A stretch of DNA of 30,250 nucleotides from an uncultured Collinsella sp. (GCA_900758375.1 CAAERJ010000041.1:1-30250), one strand, 5' to 3'. Shown: positions 17,137 to 24,172, counted from the first letter of the stretch. Notes: a model not told the origin generated them from the letters alone. Numbers and translations: made by a program.

Positions 17137-18425
17137 TGGCTCGTTTTCCTTTGGTCCCCACGGCGCCTGAACCCGAGCGCGCCATCTTGGTTGGTGTTGA
17201 GTGGCGCGATAACGCCTGGCCGCTCGACCGTTCGCTTGACGAGCTCGAGCGTCTGGCCCACACTGCTGGAGCCCAATGCGTCGCACGCTTGTCTCAGCGC
17301 CTGGTCAAACCCTATCCCAAATCGTTTATCGGCTCCGGCAAGGTCGAGGAGCTGTGCGGTTTGGTGCATCGTATGGATGCGGATGTTGTTATCTTCGACG
17401 ACGACCTGACGCCCTCGCAGCAGTCCTATCTTGAGAAAGCCGTGGGCGAACCGGTCAAGATTATTGACCGTACGGCGTTGATTTTGGATATCTTTGGTCT
17501 GCATGCCCAGACGCGTGAGGGCCGCTTACAGGTGCAGCTGGCTCAGCTACAGTACCTGCTACCTCGTCTGCGAGGTATGTGGAGCCATCTTGCCAAGGAA
17601 CAGACGCGTGGCGGTATTGGCTCACGCTTTGGCCAGGGTGAAAGCCAGCTCGAGGTCGACCGTCGCCTGATTCGCAACAAGATCGCCGCGCTTCGACGCG
17701 AACTGAAACAGGTTGAACAACGTCGCGATGTGCAATCGAAAAGTCGTATTGAATCGCCGGCGTTTCGTGTGGCGTTGGCTGGCTACACCAATGCCGGTAA
17801 GTCGACGTTGCTTAATCGTTTGACGGGATCCACGGTACTTTCGCAGGATAAGCTGTTTGCCACGCTCGATCCTACAACGCGCTCGTACCGTTTGCCCGGT
17901 GGTCGTGGCATGACGATCACCGATACCGTCGGCTTTATTCAAAAGCTGCCCCATGGTCTTGTCGACGCGTTTAAATCTACGCTTTCCGAGGTGCTCGGCG
18001 CCGATTTGATTCTTAAAGTTGTAGATGCTTCCGATGAGGATTACGAGCGTCAGCTTGAGGCGGTTGATCGTGTCCTTGACGAGATCGGTGCCGGTGAGCG
18101 CTTGACGCTTACCGTGTTCAATAAAATTGATCTGCTCGATAGCGTCGATCGCTTGAGCTTTCGCCGGCGCTATCCCGAGGCGGTGCTGTTCTCGGCTCAG
18201 ACGGGTGAGGGTCTTGATGACTTAGTCGACCGTATCGCTCGTGAAGCGGCCGCTACAGACGTGTTGCTCTCGGCCGATATTCCGTATCGAGAGGGCGCGT
18301 TAATCACGCTCGTGCACGAACAGGGAACTCTTCTGCACGAGGAATATCTTGAGGACGGCGTTCGTATTGTGGTAAAGATTCCGGCCCGTATCGCACCGCG
18401 TCTCGAGCGTTACCGAACGGAATAA
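17136..18425 (+). CDS. hflX: GTPase HflX
   Basis: 429-aa ribosome-associated GTPase that rescues or splits stalled ribosomes. The N-terminal HflX domain carries SFIGSGKVEEL and VIFDDDLTPSQQ. The GTPase domain has G1 GYTNAGKSTLLN near 225, G3 DTVGFIQKLPHGLV, and G4 NKIDLLD. Between them lies the typical RQLQ-like stretch ETQLEVDRR (here GESQLEVDRRLIRNKI). The ATG overlaps the miaA stop (TAATG). Its last 16 bases overlap the end of the convergent gene on the other strand. Confidence 0.95.
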   Translation: MARFPLVPTAPEPERAILVGVEWRDNAWPLDRSLDELERLAHTAGAQCVARLSQRLVKPYPKSFIGSGKVEELCGLVHRMDADVVIFDDDLTPSQQSYLEKAVGEPVKIIDRTALILDIFGLHAQTREGRLQVQLAQLQYLLPRLRGMWSHLAKEQTRGGIGSRFGQGESQLEVDRRLIRNKIAALRRELKQVEQRRDVQSKSRIESPAFRVALAGYTNAGKSTLLNRLTGSTVLSQDKLFATLDPTTRSYRLPGGRGMTITDTVGFIQKLPHGLVDAFKSTLSEVLGADLILKVVDASDEDYERQLEAVDRVLDEIGAGERLTLTVFNKIDLLDSVDRLSFRRRYPEAVLFSAQTGEGLDDLVDRIAREAAATDVLLSADIPYREGALITLVHEQGTLLHEEYLEDGVRIVVKIPARIAPRLERYRTE

Positions 18426-19114
18426 ATCAGCTCCAGTACACCCAATATAACGGGCTGGTGAAGCAGATAGAACGGCAGCGCATGGCGTCCGAGGCTTGCG
18501 AGCGCCGGGATGGGATTCACATAGGCCCATGCTGGCGCTTTACGGTTTGCTTTTTGTACCGTGCGGGCGGCAAAGAAGCCTGTGAGGTACATAAATAAGA
18601 ATGGTATGAGCGGATAGTAATCACCGGAGACGAAGTCTGGACTTGGGAAACCCAGCCAAGCTAGATAGGGGATAGGGTAGACCGCTTTAGGAATGCTCCA
18701 GGTACAGGCAAAGAGTATGAGGCAAATCGATATACCCCATACCGCCGGTACCCTATCGAGAAACGGGCGCGCGAGTGCAACAATGGCGGTGCACGCCGCC
18801 ATGCAGAAAATGATGCCGAAGTTCACCGAGTCATCGACTGAGACAAGCGTCGTTGCGACCCATACAACTAAAGCGGCGGCGGCATATTTGGCGGCGCGCT
18901 TGATGTTGTTGCGCGAGAGGGTGCACATCCAGCCGGCAATAAACAAAAATACCCAACTGATGCTGGCGCGCCAGATGTCCTGGAAGATGGTCTGGGTAAA
19001 CCAGGGCATATCCCAACCATATAGGTAGGCAAGGTCGTAGCAGGTATGAAATCCCGCCATCGACAGCATGGTAAACCCGCGAATTGTATCAAAGACCGTG
19101 ATGCGTTTTTGCAT
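18410..19114 (-). CDS. DUF1624 / heparan-acetyltransferase-like membrane protein
   Basis: 234-aa polytopic membrane protein with about seven hydrophobic helices. The opening RITVFDTIRGFTMLSMAGFHTCYDLAYLYGW and the ending ALPFYLLHQPVIL match the DUF1624, HGSNAT-like acyltransferase group, whose members are thought to move acetyl groups across membranes onto sugars; the acceptor here is unknown. The start overlaps the lexA stop (TAATG), so it is very likely co-transcribed with lexA and subject to SOS control. Its 3' end runs 16 nt into the end of hflX on the other strand, leaving no room for a terminator between them. Confidence 0.8.
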   Translation of the reverse strand: MQKRITVFDTIRGFTMLSMAGFHTCYDLAYLYGWDMPWFTQTIFQDIWRASISWVFLFIAGWMCTLSRNNIKRAAKYAAAALVVWVATTLVSVDDSVNFGIIFCMAACTAIVALARPFLDRVPAVWGISICLILFACTWSIPKAVYPIPYLAWLGFPSPDFVSGDYYPLIPFLFMYLTGFFAARTVQKANRKAPAWAYVNPIPALASLGRHALPFYLLHQPVILGVLELIYSVR

Positions 19115-19758
19115 TACGAGAACCGGCGCATCAAACCGACGACCTTGCCCAGAATCGTGGGATTTGTCGCGTAGATAGGCTCCATGGTGTCGTTTTCGGG
19201 CTGCAGGCGAACGCGCCCCTGCTCCTTGTAGAACGTTTTGACTGTTGCGGAGCCATCGATCATGGCCACGACAATCTCGCCATTCATGGCACTCTTCTGT
19301 TCACGAACGATGATGTAGTCGCCGTTATAGATGCCGACGTTAATCATCGAATTGCCATGGACCTCGAGGATAAAGGACCCCTGGTCCGTTGCGATCTCGG
19401 TTGGGATGGTAAAGGTGTCCTCGATATTCTGCTCGGCAAGGATGGGAATCCCTGCCGCGACACGGCCTACGAGAGGCAGCGATACGGTGCCGCGGGGCGC
19501 CGTGGGCTCATCGGACTTTGAGATGGAGACGGAAGATCCGTCCTCGTCAAAGAGCTCGAGAGCGCGAGGCTTGGTGGCATCACGTTTGAGCAGGCCGCGT
19601 GCTTCGAGCGCGGAGAGATGCGCATGTACGGTACTGGGGGAGGAAAGGCCTACAGCCGAAGCCATCTCACGCACACTGGGCGGATAGCCCTTCTCCTGCT
19701 GATATTCCTTGATGAAGTCGTAAATTTGCTGCTGACGCTTGGTAATTTTGCGAGCCAT
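19114..19758 (-). CDS. lexA: SOS repressor LexA
   Basis: 214 aa. The N-terminal winged helix (1-65, MARKITKRQQQIYDFIKEY) binds SOS boxes. The C-terminal S24 domain cleaves itself when RecA is active. The cleavage site is A102-G103 in GRVAAGIPI; the catalytic pair is S137 (HGNSMI) and K174 (TVKTFYKEQ). ATG 19758 has AGAGGAA ten bases upstream; in-frame ATG 19779 and TTG 19788 are possible but less conserved. Up to three LexA-like boxes lie in the divergent region ahead of it (19782-19795, 19810-19823, 19838-19851), so it should be autoregulated. It is paired with a downstream membrane acyltransferase-like gene and diverges from a LysM gene. Confidence 0.96.
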   Translation of the reverse strand: MARKITKRQQQIYDFIKEYQQEKGYPPSVREMASAVGLSSPSTVHAHLSALEARGLLKRDATKPRALELFDEDGSSVSISKSDEPTAPRGTVSLPLVGRVAAGIPILAEQNIEDTFTIPTEIATDQGSFILEVHGNSMINVGIYNGDYIIVREQKSAMNGEIVVAMIDGSATVKTFYKEQGRVRLQPENDTMEPIYATNPTILGKVVGLMRRFS

Positions 19759-19781
19759 CAGGGATTCCTCTCTATCCATAC

Positions 19782-19795
19782 CAAACAAATGTTCT
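19782..19795. promoter_or_regulatory. Weak third LexA-like box
   Basis: CAAACAAATGTTCT keeps AAAC-N4-GTTC but loses the two outer bases of the SOS box. It lies 24 bp before the lexA start, downstream of the two stronger boxes, where it could tighten lexA autoregulation. Function unproven. Confidence 0.4.
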
Positions 19796-19803
19796 ATTTT
19801 TGC

Positions 19804-19851
19804 TTGACAGGAACAACTGTTCGAAGATAATAATAACCGAACACTCGTTCC
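19804..19851 (+). promoter_or_regulatory. SOS-controlled promoter between lexA and LysM gene
   Basis: On the plus strand TTGACA (19804-19809) and GATAAT (19826-19831) are 16 bp apart. Box GGAACAACTGTTCG at 19810-19823 fills the spacer, and box CGAACACTCGTTCC at 19838-19851 covers the expected start point; each differs from CGAAC-N4-GTTCG at one base. The LysM gene is thus strongly predicted to be repressed by LexA. The same boxes lie upstream of lexA on the other strand, though I could not place its own -35/-10 elements confidently. Confidence 0.82.
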
Positions 19852-19921
19852 CGCGCCAGACTTTTTTGTCCCCGCGGCTTGATAAAACAGTTCTCGTCAA
19901 AACAAACGAGAGGAGAACAGA

Positions 19922-20371
19922 ATGAATGCAGCGGATATGGTCCAGGGAAACCTCGCCCTTAAGCTCGAGGCGCCTGCTACGCCTGCCTTTACGGTCGTGA
20001 AGGGCGGACGCTCTCATTTTCAGGCCGTGGCCACTAAGCCCGTTCGCACCCAGCGTGCGTCCGTTGCTTTGGCTCCTGTTGCCCTGAAGGCCTCGACGAT
20101 TGTTGCTGTTGCTGTAGCGTTCACCCTGTTCTTCGTGCTCGCCACGTCAGTTTTTTCTGCTCGTCACGCAGCATATGCCGATTCCGTAGCCAACGTTACC
20201 TACGAGACGGTTCGCGTGCAGTCCGGCGATTCCCTGTGGTCGCTTGCTCAGGAGCATCCCATCGATGGCCTTTCCACGCAGGAGACTTCCGACATGATCC
20301 GTAGCGTCAATCACCTCGATCACGGCTCTCTTGATGCTGGTGCAGTTCTGAAAGTTCCGGCTCGTTCGTAA
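19922..20371 (+). CDS. SOS-regulated LysM membrane protein, candidate division inhibitor
   Basis: 149 aa: a basic cytoplasmic N terminus, one transmembrane segment at about 56-80 (VAVAVAFTLFFVLATSVF), and an extracytoplasmic LysM domain at about 95-147 (VQSGDSLWSLAQEHP ... AGAVLKVPARS). LysM domains bind peptidoglycan. Bacillus YneA, Mycobacterium Rv2719c and Corynebacterium DivS are small membrane proteins encoded beside lexA that delay division after DNA damage; YneA and Rv2719c have LysM domains. The size, domain order and divergent position fit that group. GAGGAG precedes the ATG. The gene has two LexA boxes in its promoter and is followed by nrdR, as in mycobacteria. Inhibition of division is inferred from context. 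Confidence 0.82.
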   Translation: MNAADMVQGNLALKLEAPATPAFTVVKGGRSHFQAVATKPVRTQRASVALAPVALKASTIVAVAVAFTLFFVLATSVFSARHAAYADSVANVTYETVRVQSGDSLWSLAQEHPIDGLSTQETSDMIRSVNHLDHGSLDAGAVLKVPARS

Positions 20372-20385
20372 AATTTCGGCTCGGT

Positions 20386-20427
20386 CGCATGGTACCCTTG
20401 TTATCGTTTAAGAGGAGGTACCATGCG
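20386..20427 (+). promoter_or_regulatory. Hairpin sequestering the nrdR start codon
   Basis: An 11-bp perfect stem: CGCATGGTACC at 20386-20396 pairs with GGTACCATGCG at 20417-20427. The AUG of nrdR (20423-20425) and the last GG of its ribosome site are in the right arm, while AGAGGA (20411-20416) sits in the 20-nt loop. In RNA this fold should reduce nrdR translation. Confidence 0.7.
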
Positions 20428-20866
20428 CTGTCCCAAATGCGGCAAGGCACATACCCGCGTTGTCGATTCCCGTATGCAGGAGTCGAACAACACTATCAAG
20501 CGTCGCCGCGAGTGTTGTTCTTGCAATTATCGTTTTACGACGTTCGAGCGCTGCGAAGATCCCATCGAGGTCATCAAATCCGACGGGTCAAAGCAGCGGT
20601 TCGATCGCAACAAGCTGCTGGTCGGCCTGATGCGCGCCACGATTAAACGCGATATCGATACGAAAAAGCTCAACGAGATCATCGATGATATCGAGGTGGA
20701 GCTGCGTTCCCGTACGCTGACGGCTGTAACGTCCCACGAACTGGGCGATATGGTGCTCAAGCGCTTGGCCAAGATCGACAAGGTGGCCTACATTCGCTTT
20801 GCCTCGGTCTATCGCGATTTCAAAGACGTCGACGAGTTTTTGCAAGAGCTCGACAAGCTAAGGTGA
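20423..20866 (+). CDS. nrdR: Transcriptional repressor NrdR
   Basis: 147 aa. Represses ribonucleotide reductase genes in response to ATP/dATP. The N-terminal zinc ribbon uses C3, C6, C31 and C34 (MRCPKCGKAHTRVVDSR; RRRECCSCNYRFTTFE). The ATP-cone covers residues about 46-136 and includes VIKSDGSKQRFDRNKLLVGL and VAYIRFASVYRDF. AGAGGAGG lies just before the ATG. It follows the LysM gene by 51 nt and precedes dut by 4 nt, placing nucleotide-pool control and dUTP removal downstream of an SOS promoter. The start region is folded into a hairpin (20386-20427). Confidence 0.97.
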   Translation: MRCPKCGKAHTRVVDSRMQESNNTIKRRRECCSCNYRFTTFERCEDPIEVIKSDGSKQRFDRNKLLVGLMRATIKRDIDTKKLNEIIDDIEVELRSRTLTAVTSHELGDMVLKRLAKIDKVAYIRFASVYRDFKDVDEFLQELDKLR

Positions 20867-20870
20867 TTTC

Positions 20871-21314
20871 ATGTCCAACATTACCGTTAACATTAAGCGT
20901 CTCGATCCCACGGTCGAGCTTCCCAAATACGCTCATCCCACAGATGCCGGTCTTGACCTCCGCGCCAACGAAGACTGCACCCTCAAGCCCTTTGAGCGTC
21001 GCTTGGTCTCCACTGGCTTGGCCATTGCGCTGCCCGATGGTTACGCCGGCTTTGTCCAACCTCGCAGCGGCCTAGCCATTAAGCAGGGCCTGTCTATAGT
21101 CAACACGCCCGGTCTCATCGACGCCCACTATCGAGGAGAACTTAAGATCATCCTCATCAACCTGGATCCCACCAACAATATCCAGATCAACAAAGGCGAC
21201 CGCATCGCTCAACTCGTCATCCAAGAAGTCCCCACGGTCAATCTCGTAGAGGTAGACGAACTAGACAAAACCGACCGAGGCAACGGAGGCTTCGGCTCCA
21301 GCGGCGTATCCTAG
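20871..21314 (+). CDS. dut: dUTP diphosphatase
   Basis: 147 aa, trimeric all-beta dUTPase that hydrolyses dUTP to dUMP and keeps uracil out of DNA. The five family motifs are visible: DAGLDLRA, PRSGLAIK, IDAHYRGELKIILIN, GDRIAQLVI and the C-terminal RGNGGFGSSG. AAGGTGA overlaps the nrdR stop and serves as ribosome site 4-6 nt before the ATG. A long palindrome (21332-21435) begins 17 nt after its stop and could terminate transcription. Confidence 0.96.
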   Translation: MSNITVNIKRLDPTVELPKYAHPTDAGLDLRANEDCTLKPFERRLVSTGLAIALPDGYAGFVQPRSGLAIKQGLSIVNTPGLIDAHYRGELKIILINLDPTNNIQINKGDRIAQLVIQEVPTVNLVEVDELDKTDRGNGGFGSSGVS

Positions 21315-21315
21315 T

Positions 21316-21449
21316 CGTTTACGTACTGTCCGCTGACCGGCCCGACCCGCCTATATATCATCCCATGCTCAAACATTCTCGCTTCGCTGCGAAACTGCGC
21401 GTGGGACGATATATAGGCGGGTCGGGCCGGTCAGCTGCGTTTACGCACT
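21316..21449. repeat. Near-identical 12-bp direct repeats flanking palindrome A
   Basis: CGTTTACGTACT at 21316-21327 and CGTTTACGCACT at 21438-21449 (11/12 identical, same orientation) bracket element A, 4 and 2 bases outside its arms. This resembles a target-site duplication. Chance or an origin from the same duplication that made the arms is also possible. Confidence 0.55.
21332..21435 (+). repeat. Palindromic repeat, copy A
   Basis: 34-bp inverted arms at 21332-21365 and 21402-21435 with one mismatch enclose a 36-nt core (21366-21401). The outer part of each arm is GC-rich and unique to this copy. The inner part, ATATCATCCCA / TGGGACGATAT, and the core are shared with copy B. The marker CATGCTCAAACATTCTCGC is at 21364-21382 on the plus strand. 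Confidence 0.9.
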
Positions 21450-21514
21450 ACAAGCTGCGCCGGATCCTCATATTAGAAGCTGCAAAGGTGAACCAAAGAA
21501 ATTAATTGCAGTTA

Positions 21515-21553
21515 GCAGATGCGGCAAGAGGATTGATACTTTGTCGCATCTGC
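21515..21553. repeat. Imperfect 13-bp inverted repeat
   Basis: GCAGATGCGGCAA (21515-21527) is opposed by TTGTCGCATCTGC (21541-21553) with one mismatch and a 13-nt loop. There is no U tract on either side. It lacks the core of copies A and B. Confidence 0.65.
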
Positions 21554-21593
21554 ATATCAGAAAGATTGATTATTGTTTTCAAGCGAGTAGACG

Positions 21594-21696
21594 CCCGCCC
21601 ACCTCTCACGCATATCGTTCCACGCGCAGTTTCGCAGCGAGCGAAGCGAAGCGAGAATGTTTGAGCATGGAATGATATGTGTGAGAGGTGGGCGGG
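21594..21696 (-). repeat. Palindromic repeat, copy B
   Basis: 29-bp inverted arms at 21594-21622 and 21668-21696, 27/29 complementary. The 45-nt core (21623-21667) is the reverse complement of copy A's core plus 9 nt of TTCGC-type expansion. The outer arm sequence is unrelated to copy A. The 19-nt marker is at 21651-21669 on the minus strand. Confidence 0.9.
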
Positions 21697-21757
21697 AGGG
21701 ATGCGAGCGCCCCGCGAGAATGTTTGAGCATGGAATGATATATGGGCGGCTCCCGCC
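21691..21757 (-). repeat. Palindromic repeat, partial copy C
   Basis: Carries the 19-nt marker at 21714-21732 (minus strand) and one terminus TGGAATGATAT at 21731-21741, but the other half of the core and the other terminus are missing. An 8-bp pair, GGCGGGAG at 21691-21698 and CTCCCGCC at 21750-21757, still encloses it and shares bases with the right arm of copy B. It lies just beyond the stop of the glycosyltransferase gene. Confidence 0.8.
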
Positions 21758-21774
21758 GAGCAGCGAACTTTCGG

Positions 21775-23076
21775 CTAGCGGATATGCGCAGGTTTTTCGC
21801 CCCAGTAGAAGCGGCAGAAGGCTCGTTTACGTTTTTGGGGCTTGCCTGCAAGTTCCATGGTTGCGATGGCGATATCCTCGGCTGCGCGTGGACGGCGCAG
21901 GACTTCGCCATTGATGAGCAGTGCCTTGAGCGACTCCGGATGATCGTGGAGATGGCGCAACGTCACGATGAGCTCGCGTGCGGTGGTGACGTGCATGCTG
22001 GCGCCCATGCCGGTGAGCATGGTGGTGTTGGCCTTTTCCTGGCCATATGACTTGCCCAGCAGAATCATTGGCAGGTGTGCGCACAGGCATTCGGTAACAG
22101 TGAGTCCACCCGATTTGAGAATTGCCAGGTCGCAGCCGTGCATGAGCGCTGCCATGTCATCGACGTAGTCAAGAACCGTGACGTTCTCGAGTTTCATGGC
22201 ATCGAAGAGCGTTTTGAGGCGATTGGCATATTCGGCATCCTTGCCCGGCAAAAAGACAAAGTGCATGTCCTCGAAGCTGCGCAGGAAGGGGAGGGTGCGG
22301 TCCATCTCCGCGCGAAAGCGAACGTACGGTTGAGGCAAACTGGCGCCGGCCATCACCAGCACAACGAGCTTGTCTGTGGGGAGATTGAACTTCTCGAGTT
22401 CTTCCTCGCGATTGTAATTCGTATCAAACCCGGCGCGAATGGGGATGCCCGTAATGCGGATCTTGGTCTCGGGAACCTTACGGGGGCGAAGTGTCTCGGC
22501 CATAAACTCGTTTGCCACGCAGAATAGGTCGGTGTCCTTATGGGGCCACCAACCCTCGACCTCGTAATCGGTCGGTACGCAAATGACGGGATAGTCGATG
22601 CCCGTAATGACGCGCGCGCCGACGGCGACGTTGGCTGCCGTGATATGTGTGGCTACCACGGCAATGGGCCTGCGAGTTCGAACGTATTCGTTAAATGCGG
22701 GGAACATGATGCGCGACCATGCCGTGCCACCGCCCCAAAGCAGGTGTCCGGTAAGGGTATAACGCCAGGTCAAGTCATAAATTGGGCGCGTGGCGCCGGT
22801 AAACGAGGCGGCCGTTTTGTTGCCGTCGAATTTTATGCGTCCAAAATCAAGGATATCGAGCACTTCAATCTCAACATCCTCGGGGATGCCATTGGTTCCG
22901 CGGATGAGGTCGAATGCCTGCGCAATCGCATTTGCGGCGGCCTTGTGGCCCGAGCCGACCGAGGCGTGCACGATAGTCACGAGAGGTTTTTGCTGAGCCA
23001 AGAGCGTGGTTTGTTCCGATTGGGGAGTGCTGTACGTGAGCAGGGGAGCGTTGTCGCTCGTCTGCGTCTGATCCAT
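21775..23076 (-). CDS. MGDG-synthase/UgtP-type glycosyltransferase
   Basis: 433-aa GT28-type glycosyltransferase. The N-terminal MGDG-synthase domain has VTIVHASVGSGHKAAANAIAQ at about residue 33. The C-terminal UDP-sugar domain has ILKSGGLTVTECL near residue 330 and LGKSYGQEKANTTML after it. Related enzymes add glucose or galactose to diacylglycerol to make membrane glycolipids, which can anchor lipoteichoic-type polymers. The acceptor cannot be read from the sequence. The first 30 residues are polar and not conserved in such proteins. AAGGGGAG precedes the ATG. It diverges from trxB and ends in the palindrome cluster. Confidence 0.85.
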   Translation of the reverse strand: MDQTQTSDNAPLLTYSTPQSEQTTLLAQQKPLVTIVHASVGSGHKAAANAIAQAFDLIRGTNGIPEDVEIEVLDILDFGRIKFDGNKTAASFTGATRPIYDLTWRYTLTGHLLWGGGTAWSRIMFPAFNEYVRTRRPIAVVATHITAANVAVGARVITGIDYPVICVPTDYEVEGWWPHKDTDLFCVANEFMAETLRPRKVPETKIRITGIPIRAGFDTNYNREEELEKFNLPTDKLVVLVMAGASLPQPYVRFRAEMDRTLPFLRSFEDMHFVFLPGKDAEYANRLKTLFDAMKLENVTVLDYVDDMAALMHGCDLAILKSGGLTVTECLCAHLPMILLGKSYGQEKANTTMLTGMGASMHVTTARELIVTLRHLHDHPESLKALLINGEVLRRPRAAEDIAIATMELAGKPQKRKRAFCRFYWGEKPAHIR

Positions 23077-23193
23077 CGATATCTCCCCTTCATCTTTGTT
23101 TCACAGAGAATCATTGTAGTGCATGAGTGTCACGTTCGCATAAATTTGGGTATGAGCGCAAAGAACGTCAATCTTTCGACAGGAGGTCTCTTC

Positions 23194-24132
23194 ATGACTA
23201 CCCATCAGCCGATCGATGTTGCTATTATCGGCGGCGGCCCTGCGGGCTATGCCGCAGCCATTTATGCGGCGCGCGCCAACCTCACGACGACTGTGATTGA
23301 ACAGGGCATGTCGGGAGGACAGATCGCCACAACCAATGAGGTCGAGAACTATCCGGGCATTCCGCTCTTGAGTGGCGCCGAACTCGGCGAGCGTTTTCAG
23401 CAACATGCAGAGGGCCTGGGAGCACAGGTTGCATGGAGCATGGTTACGGGTATCGATTACGATGCCGATACAGCGCTGTTTACGGTGCATCACGATACGG
23501 GCGATACGCTGGCCTCGAGCGTTATCGCTTGCATGGGTGCCACGCCGCGATCTGCTGGTTTTGTTGGCGAGGATACGTATCGCGGTCGTGGCGTTTCTTA
23601 TTGCGCGACGTGCGATGGCATGTTCTTTCGCGGAAAACAGGTCTTTGTCATCGGTGGCGGTAATGCTGCCTGCGAGGAAGCCCTGTTCTTGTCAGAAATC
23701 GCCAACAGCGTGACTATCGTCTTGCGCCGCGATCGGTTCCGGGCTCCTGATGGCGTGGTTCAAAAGGTGCTCGCAAAAGATAATATTTCAGTTAGGTACC
23801 AAACTAGTATTGTGGAACTATCGGGAGAGGTCATGCCCACGACTATCACCTTTAAGGACAACGCAACCGGTGGCATTTATTCCGAGTCCTTTGATCCTGG
23901 TTCGTTTGGCATCTTTGTCTTTGCTGGCACGCAGCCCCATACCGAGCTTGTAGATCATCTGGTGGATCTGGCACCCGACGGCGGTATTGTGACCGACGAA
24001 TCGATGGCCACTCGCACGCCTGGCTTATTCGCAGCTGGCGATATCCGTTCCAAGCGTTTACGCCAAGTTGTGACCGCCGTCTCGGACGGAGCCATAGCGG
24101 CTACCAGCGCATACGCTTTCTTACGCGGATAA
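23194..24132 (+). CDS. trxB: Thioredoxin reductase
   Basis: 312-aa flavoprotein that passes electrons from NADPH to thioredoxin. The FAD-binding GGGPAGYAAAIYAARA motif is at residues 13-28. The redox pair C137/C140 is in SYCATCDGMFF. The NADPH site is VIGGGNAACEEALFL, and the C-terminal FAD motif is GLFAAGDIRSKRLRQVVTA, all in the order of low-molecular-weight TrxB. ATG 23194 has AGGAGGT seven bases upstream. An in-frame ATG at 23152 would place that ribosome site inside the gene and is rejected. It is divergent from the glycosyltransferase gene and followed by a terminator. Confidence 0.95.
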   Translation: MTTHQPIDVAIIGGGPAGYAAAIYAARANLTTTVIEQGMSGGQIATTNEVENYPGIPLLSGAELGERFQQHAEGLGAQVAWSMVTGIDYDADTALFTVHHDTGDTLASSVIACMGATPRSAGFVGEDTYRGRGVSYCATCDGMFFRGKQVFVIGGGNAACEEALFLSEIANSVTIVLRRDRFRAPDGVVQKVLAKDNISVRYQTSIVELSGEVMPTTITFKDNATGGIYSESFDPGSFGIFVFAGTQPHTELVDHLVDLAPDGGIVTDESMATRTPGLFAAGDIRSKRLRQVVTAVSDGAIAATSAYAFLRG

Positions 24133-24172
24133 GTACGATAATATATCTTATGTAAGGTTGTTATCTTCAAAC

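Larger units (their letters stand above)
21315..21774. other. 460-bp noncoding region with palindrome cluster
   Basis: There is no credible gene between the dut stop and the stop of the glycosyltransferase gene on the other strand. The stretch holds palindromes A (21332-21435), the imperfect hairpin at 21515-21553, B (21594-21696) and half-element C (21691-21757). The short open frames across it come from the arms and have no coding signature. Confidence 0.8.

Noticed and set aside
21606..21914. Short open frames across palindromes B and C
   Set aside because: Their similar peptide segments come from the repeated core, not from coding selection; no ribosome sites.
22540..23193. Upstream extension of the trxB frame through the glycosyltransferase gene
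   Set aside because: It lies antisense to a real gene, and AGGAGGT at 23181 points to the ATG at 23194.
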